A stretch of DNA of 64,000 nt from Rhodobiaceae bacterium (GTDB lineage: Bacteria; Pseudomonadota; Alphaproteobacteria; Rhizobiales; Tepidamorphaceae). Below are positions 24,236 through 33,959 of this stretch, piece by piece (the stretch's first letter is position 1; each line of letters begins with the position of its first letter). The notes under the pieces were generated by a model. That model made no database searches. It saw only the letters and a list, made by a program, of their open reading frames with translations, and had not been told where the DNA came from. The stretch covers positions 248,001 through 312,000 of the forward strand of contig JACKJR010000001.1 of NCBI GenBank assembly GCA_020637855.1. Reading direction: 5' to 3'. Both the position numbers and the translations under genes were made by a program.

Positions 24236-25348
24236 CTATGCCGGCGCGTCGAGTGCCCGGCAATCCTCCGCGCTCCATCCCACTTTCACGCTGGTGCCGG
24301 GATTGAGCGCCGGGTGAGCGGATGAGTTCGGGATCTTGACGATGAAATCGTCATGCCCGGCGATGTTGATGCGCGTCCGGATATGGTCGCCAAGATAGAT
24401 CACTTCCTGCACGGTGCCCTGGAACATATTGGGTATCGATTTGCTGCGCGGATTGACAAAGACGCGCTCGGGGCGCAGCGACAGCGTCGTCGCCTCACCC
24501 TTCTTGCCGGAAATGTTGACCGGCAGGGCGGTCACCGTTTCACCGGTCGGCAGCTTTACCTTGACGCTTGTCTTCGTCGCACTGGTAACCGTGCCGTTCA
24601 GCTTGTTGTTTTCGCCGATGAAGGCGGCACAGAAAGCGTTCTCGGGCTTTTCGTAAAGCACCTCCGGCGAGGCAAGCTGCTGGATCACGCCATCATTGAA
24701 GACAGCAATCCGATCCGACATCGTCAGCGCCTCGGACTGATCGTGCGTGACATATACAACGGTGACGCCGAGGCTTTCATGAATGTGCTTGATCTCGTAC
24801 TGCATTTGCTCGCGCAGATTCTTGTCGAGCGCGCCGAGAGGCTCATCCATCAGAACGAGTTCGGGATCGAACACCAGTGCGCGCGCCACGGCAACGCGCT
24901 GCTGCTGACCGCCGGAAAGCTGTGCGGGCATACGCGCTCCGAACGCGCCAAGTTCCACCATGTCGAGGACGCGCTGGACTTTTTCTTCGCGCTCGGCCTG
25001 GCCCATCCCGCGTACCTCCAGCGGGAATGCCAGGTTTTCGGCAACCGTCATGTGCGGGAAAAGCGCGTAATTCTGGAACACCATGCCGATGCCGCGCTTG
25101 TGCGGCGGCACATGATTGATCGGTTTCCCGTCGAGCAGGATTTCACCATGCGTGGCCGTTTCGAAGCCGGCCAGCATCATCAGCGTTGTCGTCTTGCCGG
25201 AGCCCGATGGCCCCAGCATGGTGAGGAATTCACCGCGCTGGATCTGCAGGTTGAGGTTTTTGACGACCAGCGTCTCGCCATCATAGCTCTTTTGAACATT
25301 GGCGAATTCGACGAACGTGTTGGATGCCCCAGACCCGGATCCACTCAT
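24236..25348 (-). CDS. ABC transporter ATPase, PotA-type
   Basis: A 370-aa ATP-binding protein. Walker A GPSGSGKTTT (about 45), Q-loop FQNYALFPHMTV, signature LSGGQQQRVAVARAL, Walker B LVLMDEPLGALD and switch His in VTHDQSEALTMSD are all present. The C-terminal 120 residues form an OB-fold TOBE-type regulatory domain. It is first in the minus-strand operon and is followed by a 195-bp gap before the binding protein, so it may have a separate transcript level. The gene is divergent from the dimethylglycine dehydrogenase-like gene. Confidence 0.95.
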   Translation of the reverse strand: MSGSGSGASNTFVEFANVQKSYDGETLVVKNLNLQIQRGEFLTMLGPSGSGKTTTLMMLAGFETATHGEILLDGKPINHVPPHKRGIGMVFQNYALFPHMTVAENLAFPLEVRGMGQAEREEKVQRVLDMVELGAFGARMPAQLSGGQQQRVAVARALVFDPELVLMDEPLGALDKNLREQMQYEIKHIHESLGVTVVYVTHDQSEALTMSDRIAVFNDGVIQQLASPEVLYEKPENAFCAAFIGENNKLNGTVTSATKTSVKVKLPTGETVTALPVNISGKKGEATTLSLRPERVFVNPRSKSIPNMFQGTVQEVIYLGDHIRTRINIAGHDDFIVKIPNSSAHPALNPGTSVKVGWSAEDCRALDAPA

Positions 25349-25877
25349 AAAATCATTCCCCTCCGGTACGCGCCACTGGATGGAGCGGGCGCACGTAAAT
25401 CAACGGCGCCCACGGTTTCCCGCCGGCTGCCAATTTCATGACGATCCCGATGAAGGCGCCCCCGCGCCTGTCAGGTCGTCAGCTGTTCCCGGGGCGTTAC
25501 CGCCTCCTGCCTCAAGGGACAGACTGGCGCCTGTGAAGATCGCCGCCTGTCTCATTTTATGCGCCCACCTCCTCTCCCGGAGGCTGCAGCGGGGCTGTGT
25601 CCCCGTCAAATGGCGCTGTGCATATTTTGTGAGCGTAGCCATTTCATATGCAATTTCAATTGTTATCGCTGCACTGCATGCATGTGTGTGAAGTATACGA
25701 CCTTGATTGGAATGAATTCGACATGCGCACAGTGCACTTGCTTCAATGTTAATCGCACCGCGTGCAGCAGGCGTCGTTTTGGTCGCTTGGCGTTTTGGTT
25801 TTGTCGTAATCAGGCTGAACCCATGTCGCGTGGCGGCTTTATAGTCCTGCGAAAATCACGCTTCGGAGTCTCGGGTC
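25349..25877. promoter_or_regulatory. Divergent regulatory region, transporter versus dehydrogenase
   Basis: A 529-bp region with no supportable gene. It must hold promoters for both the transporter operon and the dehydrogenase at 25878. A dyad-like block CATGCGCACAGTGCACTTG (25722-25740) resembles one at 42182-42200. AT-rich stretches sit near 25620-25720. No glycine or SAM riboswitch pattern was recognised. Confidence 0.5.
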
Positions 25878-28439
25878 ATGGCAAAATTTCCGCAAAAGGC
25901 GAAAGTCGTCATCGTCGGGTTGGGCGGCATCGTCGGCGCGTCCGTCGCCCATCACCTGATCGAACGCGGATGGGACGGCATCGTCGGCATAGACAAGTCC
26001 GGTATCCCGACCGACATTGGCTCGACAGCGCATGCCTCCGACTTCTGTTACACCACCAGCCATGATTTCCTGTCGTGCTGGACGACGCTCTACTCGATCG
26101 ATTTCTTCGAGAAGATGGGTCACTACGCCCGTGTCGGCGGCCTCGAGATTGCCCGCGTCGGCGACGACGGGCGCATGGACGAGATCAAGCGCAAGGTTGC
26201 GTCCGCGAAAGCCTTCGGCACCCGGGCGCGGCTCGTCGATCCGGCTTTCATCAAGGAGAAATTCCCGCTGATCGAGGAAGACCTCGTGCAGGGCGGCATG
26301 TGGGACCCGGATGCCGGTCTCGTCATTCCGCGTTCGCAGACGGTCGCCGGCAAGCTTGTCGATCAGGCCGAAGCGACCGGCAAGCTGCAGGCCTTTGCCA
26401 ACACACCGGCTGAATCCCTGATCATCGAGGATGGCCGCATCAAGGGCGTTGTGACCAAGCGCGGAACGATTTTCGCCGATTACGTCGTTGTCTGCGCCGG
26501 AATCTGGGGCCGGCTCATCGCCGAGATGGCCGGCGAAGACTTGCCCGTCATGCCGGTCGATCACCCGCTGACCTTTTTCGGCCCCTATAACGAGTTCGAG
26601 GGGACGGGCAAGGAGATCGGCTGGCCGCTGCTGCGCGACCAGGGCAATTCCGCCTATATGCGCGATACCGGCGATCCCAAGACCGCCGAGGGCGGCCAGA
26701 TCGAGTGGGGTTATTACGAGGAATCGAACCCGCGCCTGTGCCACCCGCGCGACATCCTTGAAAAGCATGAAGCGCGCCTGTCGCCTTCCCAGCGCGACCT
26801 CGACATGGAGCAGGTCATCGAGCCGCTCGAACGCGCCATGGAGCTGACGCCGATCCTGGCCGAACTCGGCTACAACGAGAGCCATTCCTTCAATGGCCTG
26901 CTGCAGGTGACGACCGATGGCGGACCGTCCATGGGCGAGAGCCAGAAGGTGCGCGGGCTGTGGTATGCCGTTGCCATCTGGGTCAAGGATGGCCCCGCCA
27001 TGGGCAAGCTCATCGCCGACTGGATGACCGACGGGCGTACCGAGATCGATCACCACGCCATCGACTATTCCCGCTTCTATCCACACCAGACGACGGAAGA
27101 GTTCATCCACGGCCGCTGCACCGAAACGGCGATGAAAATCTACAATCCGGCTGTCCACCCGCGCGAGCCTTTCGGCAATGGCCGCAACGTGCGCCGCTCA
27201 CCGTTCTGGGAACGCGAGAAGGAACTCGGCGGCCATTTCATGGAACTCGGCGGTTGGGAACGTGCCCACGGTTATGCCGCCAACGAGCACCTGCTGGAGA
27301 AATTCGGCAATCGCGTCCCGGTGCGCGAGAACGAATGGGACAACCGCCACTTCTGGCGCGTCTCAAACGCCGAGCATCTCGAGATGAGCGAGAATGTCGG
27401 CATCGTGAACCTGTCGCACTTCGCCATGTACGATGTTGAAGGTCCCGATCATGTCGCGCTGATGGAATGGCTCTGTGCGGCCAAGATCGGCGGCGACAAC
27501 ATGGTCGGCAAAGGTATCTACACCCACTTCCTCGACGAGGAAGGCATGGTGCGCGCCGATCTGACCGTGTTCCGCATGGCCGACCGCTGCCGCGTGGTCG
27601 ATGGTGCCGACGCGGGGCCGCGCGACTTCAACTACATCAAGCGCACTGCTGACAAGATGGGCTTCGACGTCACTGTCACCGACGTGACCGAGAAATTCGT
27701 CACCATCGGCATCTGGGGCCCGAACGCCCGCGTGACCCTGCAGAAGGCCGTGGAAGACCCCGATGGCCTCTCCCGGGAGAACTTCCCCTTCGCCGCGATC
27801 AAGCCGATCCGCATCGCCGGAAAGGACGTCAGCGCTTTCCGTATTTCATATGTCGGCGAGCAGGGCTGGGAACTGCACATGCCGTATGACGACGCGCTTG
27901 CCGTATGGGACGCCCTGCGCGAGACCGGTGTCATGGCCTTCGGCGTCGAGACCTATGCCAACTCGAGGCGTATGGAAAAATCCCTGCGCCTGCAGAACGC
28001 GGACCTGCTGACCGAGTACAATCTGTATGAGGCGGACCTGTCGCGGCCCAAGGTCAAGGACGCCGACTTCTGCGGCAAGGCGAAGCATGTGGAATATCGC
28101 GCCCGTGATCATCAGCCGGCGATGCTGTGTACGCTGGTCATGACCGGCAACACCGATTCAGCGGGCGTCGCCCGCTATCCCGTCGGCATCATGCCGGTCA
28201 TGGATCCGGAAACCGGAGAGACCCTGAAGGACGAGCTTGGCCGCCTGTCCTTCACGACCTCGGTCGCCTACGGCCCGACCATCGGCAAGAACATCGCGCT
28301 CGCCTACCTGCCGTGGTCCTACTGCCAGGAAGGCCGTAAGCTGACCGTGGAATATTTCGGTGAGACATACCCGGTCGAGGTCGCAGGCGTTGGCTACAAA
28401 CCGCTCTACGATCCGGAAAACCTGAAGCCGCGGAGCTGA
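25878..28439 (+). CDS. Dimethylglycine/sarcosine dehydrogenase-like FAD and GCV_T protein
   Basis: An 853-aa protein with the FAD-binding oxidoreductase domain in the first half (VVIVGLGGIVGASVAHHL at residues 10-27). GSTAHAS at about 48-54 carries the His that binds FAD covalently in dimethylglycine dehydrogenases. An FAO_M-like middle domain is followed by a C-terminal GCV_T domain (RVVDGADAGPRDFNYIK, FRISYVGEQGWELHMP) that binds H4F and channels the C1 unit. It oxidises dimethylglycine to sarcosine, or sarcosine to glycine. It is divergent from the transporter operon and close to the GlxA/GbdR-type regulator. Confidence 0.9.
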   Translation: MAKFPQKAKVVIVGLGGIVGASVAHHLIERGWDGIVGIDKSGIPTDIGSTAHASDFCYTTSHDFLSCWTTLYSIDFFEKMGHYARVGGLEIARVGDDGRMDEIKRKVASAKAFGTRARLVDPAFIKEKFPLIEEDLVQGGMWDPDAGLVIPRSQTVAGKLVDQAEATGKLQAFANTPAESLIIEDGRIKGVVTKRGTIFADYVVVCAGIWGRLIAEMAGEDLPVMPVDHPLTFFGPYNEFEGTGKEIGWPLLRDQGNSAYMRDTGDPKTAEGGQIEWGYYEESNPRLCHPRDILEKHEARLSPSQRDLDMEQVIEPLERAMELTPILAELGYNESHSFNGLLQVTTDGGPSMGESQKVRGLWYAVAIWVKDGPAMGKLIADWMTDGRTEIDHHAIDYSRFYPHQTTEEFIHGRCTETAMKIYNPAVHPREPFGNGRNVRRSPFWEREKELGGHFMELGGWERAHGYAANEHLLEKFGNRVPVRENEWDNRHFWRVSNAEHLEMSENVGIVNLSHFAMYDVEGPDHVALMEWLCAAKIGGDNMVGKGIYTHFLDEEGMVRADLTVFRMADRCRVVDGADAGPRDFNYIKRTADKMGFDVTVTDVTEKFVTIGIWGPNARVTLQKAVEDPDGLSRENFPFAAIKPIRIAGKDVSAFRISYVGEQGWELHMPYDDALAVWDALRETGVMAFGVETYANSRRMEKSLRLQNADLLTEYNLYEADLSRPKVKDADFCGKAKHVEYRARDHQPAMLCTLVMTGNTDSAGVARYPVGIMPVMDPETGETLKDELGRLSFTTSVAYGPTIGKNIALAYLPWSYCQEGRKLTVEYFGETYPVEVAGVGYKPLYDPENLKPRS

Positions 28440-28485
28440 CGGGTAACCGTCAGTGCCGCGGATATTGCCAGACGTGACCGGCTGA

Positions 28486-28770
28486 TCAGGCGAGCTTGAC
28501 GGCTGTTGCGAACTCGCTAATTGCGGGCGGAGCCGTCAGGAAAGGTGCCATTTCGGCCCAGACCTCGGATACTGTCGGGAGCGCTGCGTCCGCGGCCTGC
28601 TTGCTTTCATACATGGCGAACACCAGGCCTGAGCCGTCTTCGTTCCAGGTGGTGTAGACGCAGACAACCCCGGGTATGGATGAAAGCTTCGGTTTGATAA
28701 CATCCAGATGGGCTTCCATCTCTTTGATCTTGTCGGCCCGGCCGGCAAAGCTGGCTGTACGAACGTGCAT
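28486..28770 (-). CDS. Antibiotic biosynthesis monooxygenase (ABM)-like protein
   Basis: A 94-aa small ferredoxin-like-fold protein. The ATG at 28770 follows GGGAGGA. MHVRTASFAGRADKIKEMEAH and CVYTTWNEDGSGLVFAMYESKQ fit the ABM/dimeric alpha-beta barrel superfamily, whose members act in oxidative chemistry or as small regulators. No catalytic residues can be assigned. It faces the 3' end of the dehydrogenase and is divergent from the GlxA-type regulator. Confidence 0.65.
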   Translation of the reverse strand: MHVRTASFAGRADKIKEMEAHLDVIKPKLSSIPGVVCVYTTWNEDGSGLVFAMYESKQAADAALPTVSEVWAEMAPFLTAPPAISEFATAVKLA

Positions 28771-28939
28771 GTTTTTGTCCTCCCTTGGTGGCGGGCAGCT
28801 TTTCACGATGTTTCCGATTAAACAACGTCATGCCACTCTTCGCATGGGCAAGATTCTTCACTGGCGCGGATAAGGATTTTTGGTCTAGGCTATCGTGAAA
28901 GCGACACATACCCCGACAGTGGCTGGTTAGACCGGTGGG

Positions 28940-29977
28940 GTGCGGACGGAGACTTGCACCTTGGCGCGCCGCAATTTCGTTTTCTTTTTACTGCCCGAAT
29001 TCTCGATGATGGCGTTTACCACCGCCGTCGATCTGTTGCGCATCGCAAACCGCGCAACGGGAGTTGAGATGTATTCCTGGACGCTGGTGTCGCGGGATGG
29101 ACAACCGGTCGCCGCTTCGACGGGGGTTCGTGTTGAGGTCGACCGGGACCTGAAATCGATGCAGCGCGACACGCTGGGTGGCGAGGCGCCGGACATTACC
29201 TTCGTATGCGGTGGTATTCGGGTTGAAAGCTATTCTTACGGCGAATTGAAGAATTGGCTGCGTAGCCTGGCCAAGCGCGGCCGCGGTATCGGAGGTATCT
29301 GTACCGGAGCCTGGGTGCTTGCGGACGCAGGCCTTCTCGATGGCCGCCGCTGCACGATCCATTGGGAGAACATACCCGGATTTTCCGAACACTTCCCCGA
29401 AGCGCAGGTTGCGCCGCACTTGTGCGAAATAGATGCTGAAATCTACACGTCCGCCGGCGGGACTTCTTCACTTGATCTCATCTTGCACATCATTGGCCGG
29501 GATTTCGACGAAGAGACTGTGGCGCGGGTCTGCGAGATGAGCCTTGTCGACCGCATGCGCGACATTCACGACCGCCAGCGCCTGCCGCTCGGAGCGCGTG
29601 TCGGTCACCACGACAGCAAGTTGCTGAGTGTCGTCCAGCTGATGGAATCGAACCTGTCGGAACCTTTGTCGCTGGAGGGCATTTCGCATAAGGTCGGTTT
29701 GTCGCGGCGCCATGTCGAGCGCCTGTTCCGGCTCTATCTGGGGCGTTCGCCTGCGCGGTATTATCTTGAAATCCGGCTTGATCGCGCTCGCCAGCTTCTG
29801 CGGCAGACGAGCCTCCCGGTGATCGAGATCGCGATAGCCTGCGGGTTTGTTTCCGCGTCACATTTTTCCAAGTGCTACCGCGAAACCTATAGCTGTTCTC
29901 CCCAGTCCGAACGCGCAAAGCCTGTCGGCGTAAAGGACAAGCATGCATCAGGGCCGCTTTCCGCAACTGCGTCGTGA
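28940..29977 (+). CDS. GlxA/GbdR-family AraC-type transcriptional regulator
   Basis: A 345-aa regulator. Residues 13-190 form a DJ-1/PfpI-like ligand domain (FVFFLLPEFSMMAFTTAVD; GGICTGAWVLADAGLLDG; TSAGGTSSLDL). Residues 220-320 contain two helix-turn-helix motifs of AraC type (LEGISHKVGLSRRHVERLF; EIAIACGFVSASHFSKCYRE). A GTG start is used, with other GTG/TTG starts possible nearby. GbdR in Pseudomonas controls betaine and dimethylglycine catabolism, and the neighbouring dehydrogenase makes a similar role likely but unproved. Confidence 0.85.
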   Translation: MRTETCTLARRNFVFFLLPEFSMMAFTTAVDLLRIANRATGVEMYSWTLVSRDGQPVAASTGVRVEVDRDLKSMQRDTLGGEAPDITFVCGGIRVESYSYGELKNWLRSLAKRGRGIGGICTGAWVLADAGLLDGRRCTIHWENIPGFSEHFPEAQVAPHLCEIDAEIYTSAGGTSSLDLILHIIGRDFDEETVARVCEMSLVDRMRDIHDRQRLPLGARVGHHDSKLLSVVQLMESNLSEPLSLEGISHKVGLSRRHVERLFRLYLGRSPARYYLEIRLDRARQLLRQTSLPVIEIAIACGFVSASHFSKCYRETYSCSPQSERAKPVGVKDKHASGPLSATAS

Positions 29978-30097
29978 TGGCGCAAATTACGATTATGACT
30001 GGATTTTCTCCGGCCGAGGTACTACCCAGCCGATGTGGCGTTGGGAGGCGCAATCGTGGGTGTCGTCAGATTCTGACCGGCCGGCCGGAGATCATAT

Positions 30098-30724
30098 ATG
30101 CTAAAGCCAGAAAAGCCGTCAGTGGCGCTTTATGAGCGGTATCGCAAGCATATCCTGCTTGCCCTTATCGTTGTACTTGCCGCCGGTCTGGTTTTCGTCG
30201 GGCCGATATGGTCGGGTTCGGTCGAGTTTCACGAGAATGTTGAACTCTTCGGTCTGATGCTTATCGTCACCGCCATTCTCGGGCGCATGTGGTGCACGCT
30301 CTACATCGGTGGCAGCAAGAATTCGAAACTGATCACCGACGGCCCTTACAGCTTGAGCCGGAATCCTCTCTATGTGTTTTCAACCATCGGCGCTGCTGGT
30401 GTTGGTGCTCAGATGGGATCGGTCGTCATGACGATCGGCTCGGCGATCATCTGCTATGTCGCGTTCTATCTGCTGATCCTGATCGAGGAAAAGCGGCTTG
30501 CAGAATACTTCGGCGAGGACTTTAAAGCCTACTGCCGTTCCGTGCCGCGCTTTTTCCCCAAGTTTACCGGCTACCGTGATCGCGAAACAGTGACGTTTCG
30601 TCCCCATCTGCTGAAGGCGACATTTGTCGACGGTCTTGTTTTCTTTATTGCCTTGCCCTTGTTCGAGATGCTCGAAGCAGCACAGGAATCCGGCACGATC
30701 CCGGTACTGTTACGGGTTTGGTAG
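30098..30724 (+). CDS. ICMT/PEMT-like membrane methyltransferase family protein
   Basis: A 208-aa membrane protein with about four to five spans: residues 19-39, 46-66, 100-135 and a last near 178-195. ITDGPYSLSRNPLYVFS followed by EEKRLAEYFGEDFKAYCRSVPRFFP is the SAM-binding signature of the isoprenylcysteine carboxyl methyltransferase/phospholipid methyltransferase-like family. The substrate is unknown. It ends 6 bases from the convergent ppk2 gene. Confidence 0.85.
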   Translation: MLKPEKPSVALYERYRKHILLALIVVLAAGLVFVGPIWSGSVEFHENVELFGLMLIVTAILGRMWCTLYIGGSKNSKLITDGPYSLSRNPLYVFSTIGAAGVGAQMGSVVMTIGSAIICYVAFYLLILIEEKRLAEYFGEDFKAYCRSVPRFFPKFTGYRDRETVTFRPHLLKATFVDGLVFFIALPLFEMLEAAQESGTIPVLLRVW

Positions 30725-30730
30725 ACCCGG

Positions 30731-31708
30731 CTACTCACGTCCGCGTTTCAGGTCCGGATGTAGGCTGGCACCAAAGATATGTTCGCTCTTGCCAATGACA
30801 TGGGCACCCGACCCAACAATCAACGGATCGGGCTGGCCGACGATGCGCCTGTTCTTGCCGGGATAGGGCAGGGATGAAAGGAAGTGCTTCATGCAACTCA
30901 ACCGCGCCCGTTTCTTGTCGTTGGACTTGATGATTGTCCATGGCGCATCTGCGGTGTCGGTATAAAAGAACATCGCTTCCTTGGCTTCGGTATAGTCATC
31001 CCATTTGTCGAGGGATTGACGGTCGATCGGTGACAGCTTCCATTTCTTCAATGGTTCGTGTTCGCGAGACTTAAAGCGACGTAGCTGCTCTTCCCGGGTG
31101 ACCGAGAACCAGTATTTGTAAAGCCGGATGCCGCTGCGCACGAGCATGCGTTCCAGCTCCGGCGTCTGACGCATGAATTCCAGGTACTCGCTGGGCGTGC
31201 AAAAACCCATGACGCGCTCGACACCGGCCCGGTTGTACCAGGAGCGGTCGAACAGCACGATCTCGCCGGCAGCCGGCAGATGCTCGACATAGCGCTGAAA
31301 GAACCATTGCGATTTTTCGCGTTCCGACGGTTTGTCGAGGGCGACGACCCGTGCGCCGCGCGGATTCAGGTGCTCCATGTAGCGCTTGATCGTGCCGCCC
31401 TTGCCGGCTGCGTCGCGGCCTTCGAACAGGAGTACGATCTTCTCGCCGGTCTCGCGCACCCACTCCTGGACCTTCAGCAGCTCGATTTGCAGCTCGGCCT
31501 TGTGCTTCTCGTAGTCCTTGCGCCGGATTTTGTTCTTGTAGGGATATTCTCCCGTTTCGAACAGGCGTCGCACAGACTCCCGGTCGTGGCGGAGTTCCGC
31601 GATTGTTTGAGCGGATGAAGCGTCGGCCAGTTCGGGAATTGCACCGCTACCGGCCAGATCCGCATTGACCGTTGCCGCCTTGCCGTCGGGTTTGCTGGTA
31701 GCCGCCAT
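30731..31708 (-). CDS. ppk2: Polyphosphate kinase 2 (PPK2)
   Basis: A 325-aa single-domain PPK2. The ATG at 31708 follows AAAGGGGATC. The Walker A-like LLFEGRDAAGKGGTIKRYM and the lid/Walker B segment VLFDRSWYNRAGVERVMG are the family hallmarks, followed by ESPLEFMRQTPELERMLV-like helices and KLSPIDRQSLDKWDDYTEAK. PPK2 enzymes move phosphate between polyphosphate and nucleotides (ADP or GDP). The N-terminal 50 residues are low in complexity. Confidence 0.93.
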   Translation of the reverse strand: MAATSKPDGKAATVNADLAGSGAIPELADASSAQTIAELRHDRESVRRLFETGEYPYKNKIRRKDYEKHKAELQIELLKVQEWVRETGEKIVLLFEGRDAAGKGGTIKRYMEHLNPRGARVVALDKPSEREKSQWFFQRYVEHLPAAGEIVLFDRSWYNRAGVERVMGFCTPSEYLEFMRQTPELERMLVRSGIRLYKYWFSVTREEQLRRFKSREHEPLKKWKLSPIDRQSLDKWDDYTEAKEAMFFYTDTADAPWTIIKSNDKKRARLSCMKHFLSSLPYPGKNRRIVGQPDPLIVGSGAHVIGKSEHIFGASLHPDLKRGRE

Positions 31709-32260
31709 TTGATCCCCTTTCGTCCGATCCGGGACATCATTGCATGAAACCACCAATCATCGGAGTCCTGTGAAAATCAGATTTGATACGCGTCAATCTC
31801 CTGTCTCATCGCCATGATTTCGAAAAAATTTGCGTCCGGGAGATTTCACCCCTTGCGTTGGGGCACGAATTACATCATTTACAGCGCGCCCAAAGTCGCA
31901 CGTGCCCATCGGTGTTGGCACAAGGCGGGAATACCCGCCGCTTCCGTCGAGAAGAATGACGAGAAGCTAGACACCCTCAAGCAACGACGGTGCGGGCTTT
32001 TTTGGTCTCTGCCGGCTGTTCCAAAAGCCGGGGTCACTGAAGAGGCACACCATCCTTGCCTGGCAGTGCGGCGCGGCTCTCCGCTCCAATCCAAAGGCGC
32101 ACATAACCGCTGACACGCGTTTCCGCATGTCTGCGATTGGCCCTGTCCCCACGCTGGTTGCGTGGACCGCGTGCGCGTCCAAAGCGCATGCCGTCTGCCA
32201 TCAAACGCTGGGACGCAACTGCCGCTAAAGCCGGTAGATGAAAGATTTGGAGAGAGAACA
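31709..32260 (+). ncRNA. Candidate speF-type leader RNA / regulatory region before ornithine decarboxylase
   Basis: A 552-bp region without a supportable gene. Two consecutive stems sit just before the decarboxylase: CCACGC/GCGTGG (32149-32154/32160-32165) and GCGTCC/GGACGC (32175-32180/32211-32216) with inner AGCG/CGCT. The speF RNA motif is known upstream of ornithine decarboxylase genes in Alphaproteobacteria, and position and structure fit, but I could not match its full consensus. The upstream part would hold promoters for both ppk2 and the decarboxylase. Confidence 0.45.
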
Positions 32261-33394
32261 ATGGCTACGCAGCGCGTGATGGATTTCTTCGCAACCCGAC
32301 GACCCGAAGGCCCCTGCCTTGTCGTCGACCTCGATGTCGTGCGCGACAATTATGCAACCTACCGCAAGGCGCTGCCGGATTCGGCGATCTTCTATGCCGT
32401 TAAGGCCAACCCGGCACCTGAAATCCTGCGCCTTCTGGCTGATCTGGGTTCGAGCTTCGACACCGCTTCCGTCGTCGAGATCGAGATGGCTCTCGACGCC
32501 GGTGCGTCGCCGGACCGTATTTCCTACGGCAACACCATCAAGAAAGAACGCGACATCGCCCGCGCCTACGCGCTGGGTGTGCGCCTGTTCGCAGTCGATG
32601 CTTTCGAGGAAGTCGAGAAGATCGCCCGCGTGGCTCCCGGTGCGCGCGTCTTCTGCCGTGTCCTGACATCCGGCGCCGGCGCCGAATGGCCGCTGTCGCG
32701 CAAGTTCGGCTGCACGCCGGAAATGGCGATCGACGTGCTCCAGTATGCCCATAGCCTCGGCCTTGTCGCCGCCGGCGTCTCCTTCCATGTCGGCTCGCAG
32801 ATGACTGACACAAATGCCTGGGACGCGGCCCTAGCCGATGCTTCCATGGTCTTTCGCGTGCTGGAAGCCCGCGGCATCCAGCTGACGCTCGTCAACATGG
32901 GCGGCGGCTTCCCGACCCGCTACCTGAAGGACATCCCGGCCGCTGAAGCCTATGGCGCCTCGATCCATTCCGCGCTGACCCGCCACTTCGGCAACCGTCT
33001 GCCGCGCACCATCGTCGAGCCGGGCCGCGGCATGGTCGGCAATGCCGGCACCATCAAGGCCGAAGTCGTGCTGGTGTCGCGCAAGTCCGCCGACGACAAC
33101 GTGCGCTGGGTCTATCTCGACATCGGTAAGTTCGGCGGTCTCGCTGAAACCATGGACGAAGCGATCCGCTATCCCTTCGTCACCCCGCGTGACGGCGATG
33201 CGACTGGCCCCTGTGTCGTTGCCGGTCCGACCTGCGACAGCGCCGACGTGCTCTATGAGAAGAAGCCTTACGACCTGCCTCTGACGCTGACGGTGGGTGA
33301 TGAGATCTTCATCGAGGCAACCGGCGCCTACACAACGACGTATTCTGCGGTTGCCTTCAACGGCTTCCCGCCCCTCAAGGCTTACGTGGTCTGA
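32261..33394 (+). CDS. Ornithine decarboxylase (fold III, speF-type of Alphaproteobacteria)
   Basis: A 377-aa PLP-dependent Orn/Lys/DAP decarboxylase of fold III. The ATG at 32261 has GGAGAG upstream. The PLP-Lys motif IFYAVKANPAPEILRLLA (about residue 43), SYGNTIKKERDI, GVSFHVGSQ, EPGRGMVG and the C-terminal CDSADVLYEKKPYDLPLTLTV are all diagnostic. It decarboxylates ornithine to putrescine and probably feeds polyamine synthesis. It sits behind a structured leader and 4 bases ahead of a GNAT gene. Confidence 0.93.
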   Translation: MATQRVMDFFATRRPEGPCLVVDLDVVRDNYATYRKALPDSAIFYAVKANPAPEILRLLADLGSSFDTASVVEIEMALDAGASPDRISYGNTIKKERDIARAYALGVRLFAVDAFEEVEKIARVAPGARVFCRVLTSGAGAEWPLSRKFGCTPEMAIDVLQYAHSLGLVAAGVSFHVGSQMTDTNAWDAALADASMVFRVLEARGIQLTLVNMGGGFPTRYLKDIPAAEAYGASIHSALTRHFGNRLPRTIVEPGRGMVGNAGTIKAEVVLVSRKSADDNVRWVYLDIGKFGGLAETMDEAIRYPFVTPRDGDATGPCVVAGPTCDSADVLYEKKPYDLPLTLTVGDEIFIEATGAYTTTYSAVAFNGFPPLKAYVV

Positions 33395-33398
33395 CACC

Positions 33399-33959
33399 AT
33401 GGAGCAGGTGTTCATCGATACGCTTGCGCCACAGGCGGTTACGATTGGCGCTGAGCACGCTGGTGACGCTCCCGCGCGCGAAGTGCTACTCGACCTCGCT
33501 TTCGGACCGGGCCGGTTCCGCAAGACCAGCGAGAAACTGCGCCATGGCCGCTTGCCGGCGGAAGGGCTCGCTTTCGTGGCTTACGAAGGCGCTTCGCTCG
33601 TTGGCACGGTCCGGTTGTGGAACATCAAGGTTGGCAATGCCGGCGAAGCGCTTCTGCTCGGGCCGTTGGCAACGCATCCGGAACTGCAGGGCCAGGGCAT
33701 TGGTGGCCGTTTGATGGCTTATGCCATCAGCGAGGCAACCCGTCTGGGCCACCGTTCAATCGTGCTGGTGGGCGACGCGCCATACTACAGCCGCTTCGGG
33801 TTTCGCCGGCGTTTCGCCGAAGGCCTTGCCTTACCCGGCCCGGTCGAGACTGAACGCTTTCTCGGCCTGGAACTGGTTGCCGGAAGCCTCCAGGGAGCGT
33901 CCGGCATGGTGACGGCAACGGGGCGTCTGTTAAAGCCGGCCATGCGCCGGGTTGCCTGA
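33399..33959 (+). CDS. GNAT-family N-acetyltransferase
   Basis: A 186-aa acetyltransferase, 4 bases after the ornithine decarboxylase stop, so translationally linked. The core LLLGPLATHPELQGQGIGGRLM contains the acetyl-CoA pyrophosphate-binding Q/RxxGxG/A loop, and LVGDAPYYSRFGFRR is typical of YhbS-like members. It may acetylate a polyamine or another small amine, given its partner (inference). Confidence 0.85.
   Translation: MEQVFIDTLAPQAVTIGAEHAGDAPAREVLLDLAFGPGRFRKTSEKLRHGRLPAEGLAFVAYEGASLVGTVRLWNIKVGNAGEALLLGPLATHPELQGQGIGGRLMAYAISEATRLGHRSIVLVGDAPYYSRFGFRRRFAEGLALPGPVETERFLGLELVAGSLQGASGMVTATGRLLKPAMRRVA

Noticed and set aside
25349..25877. Glycine or SAM riboswitch before the transporter or dehydrogenase
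   Set aside because: No recognisable core pairs; only ordinary GC-rich hairpins.
31814..32113. 99-aa plus-strand frame upstream of ornithine decarboxylase
   Set aside because: No ribosome-binding site, no family resemblance and unusual composition; better explained as leader region.
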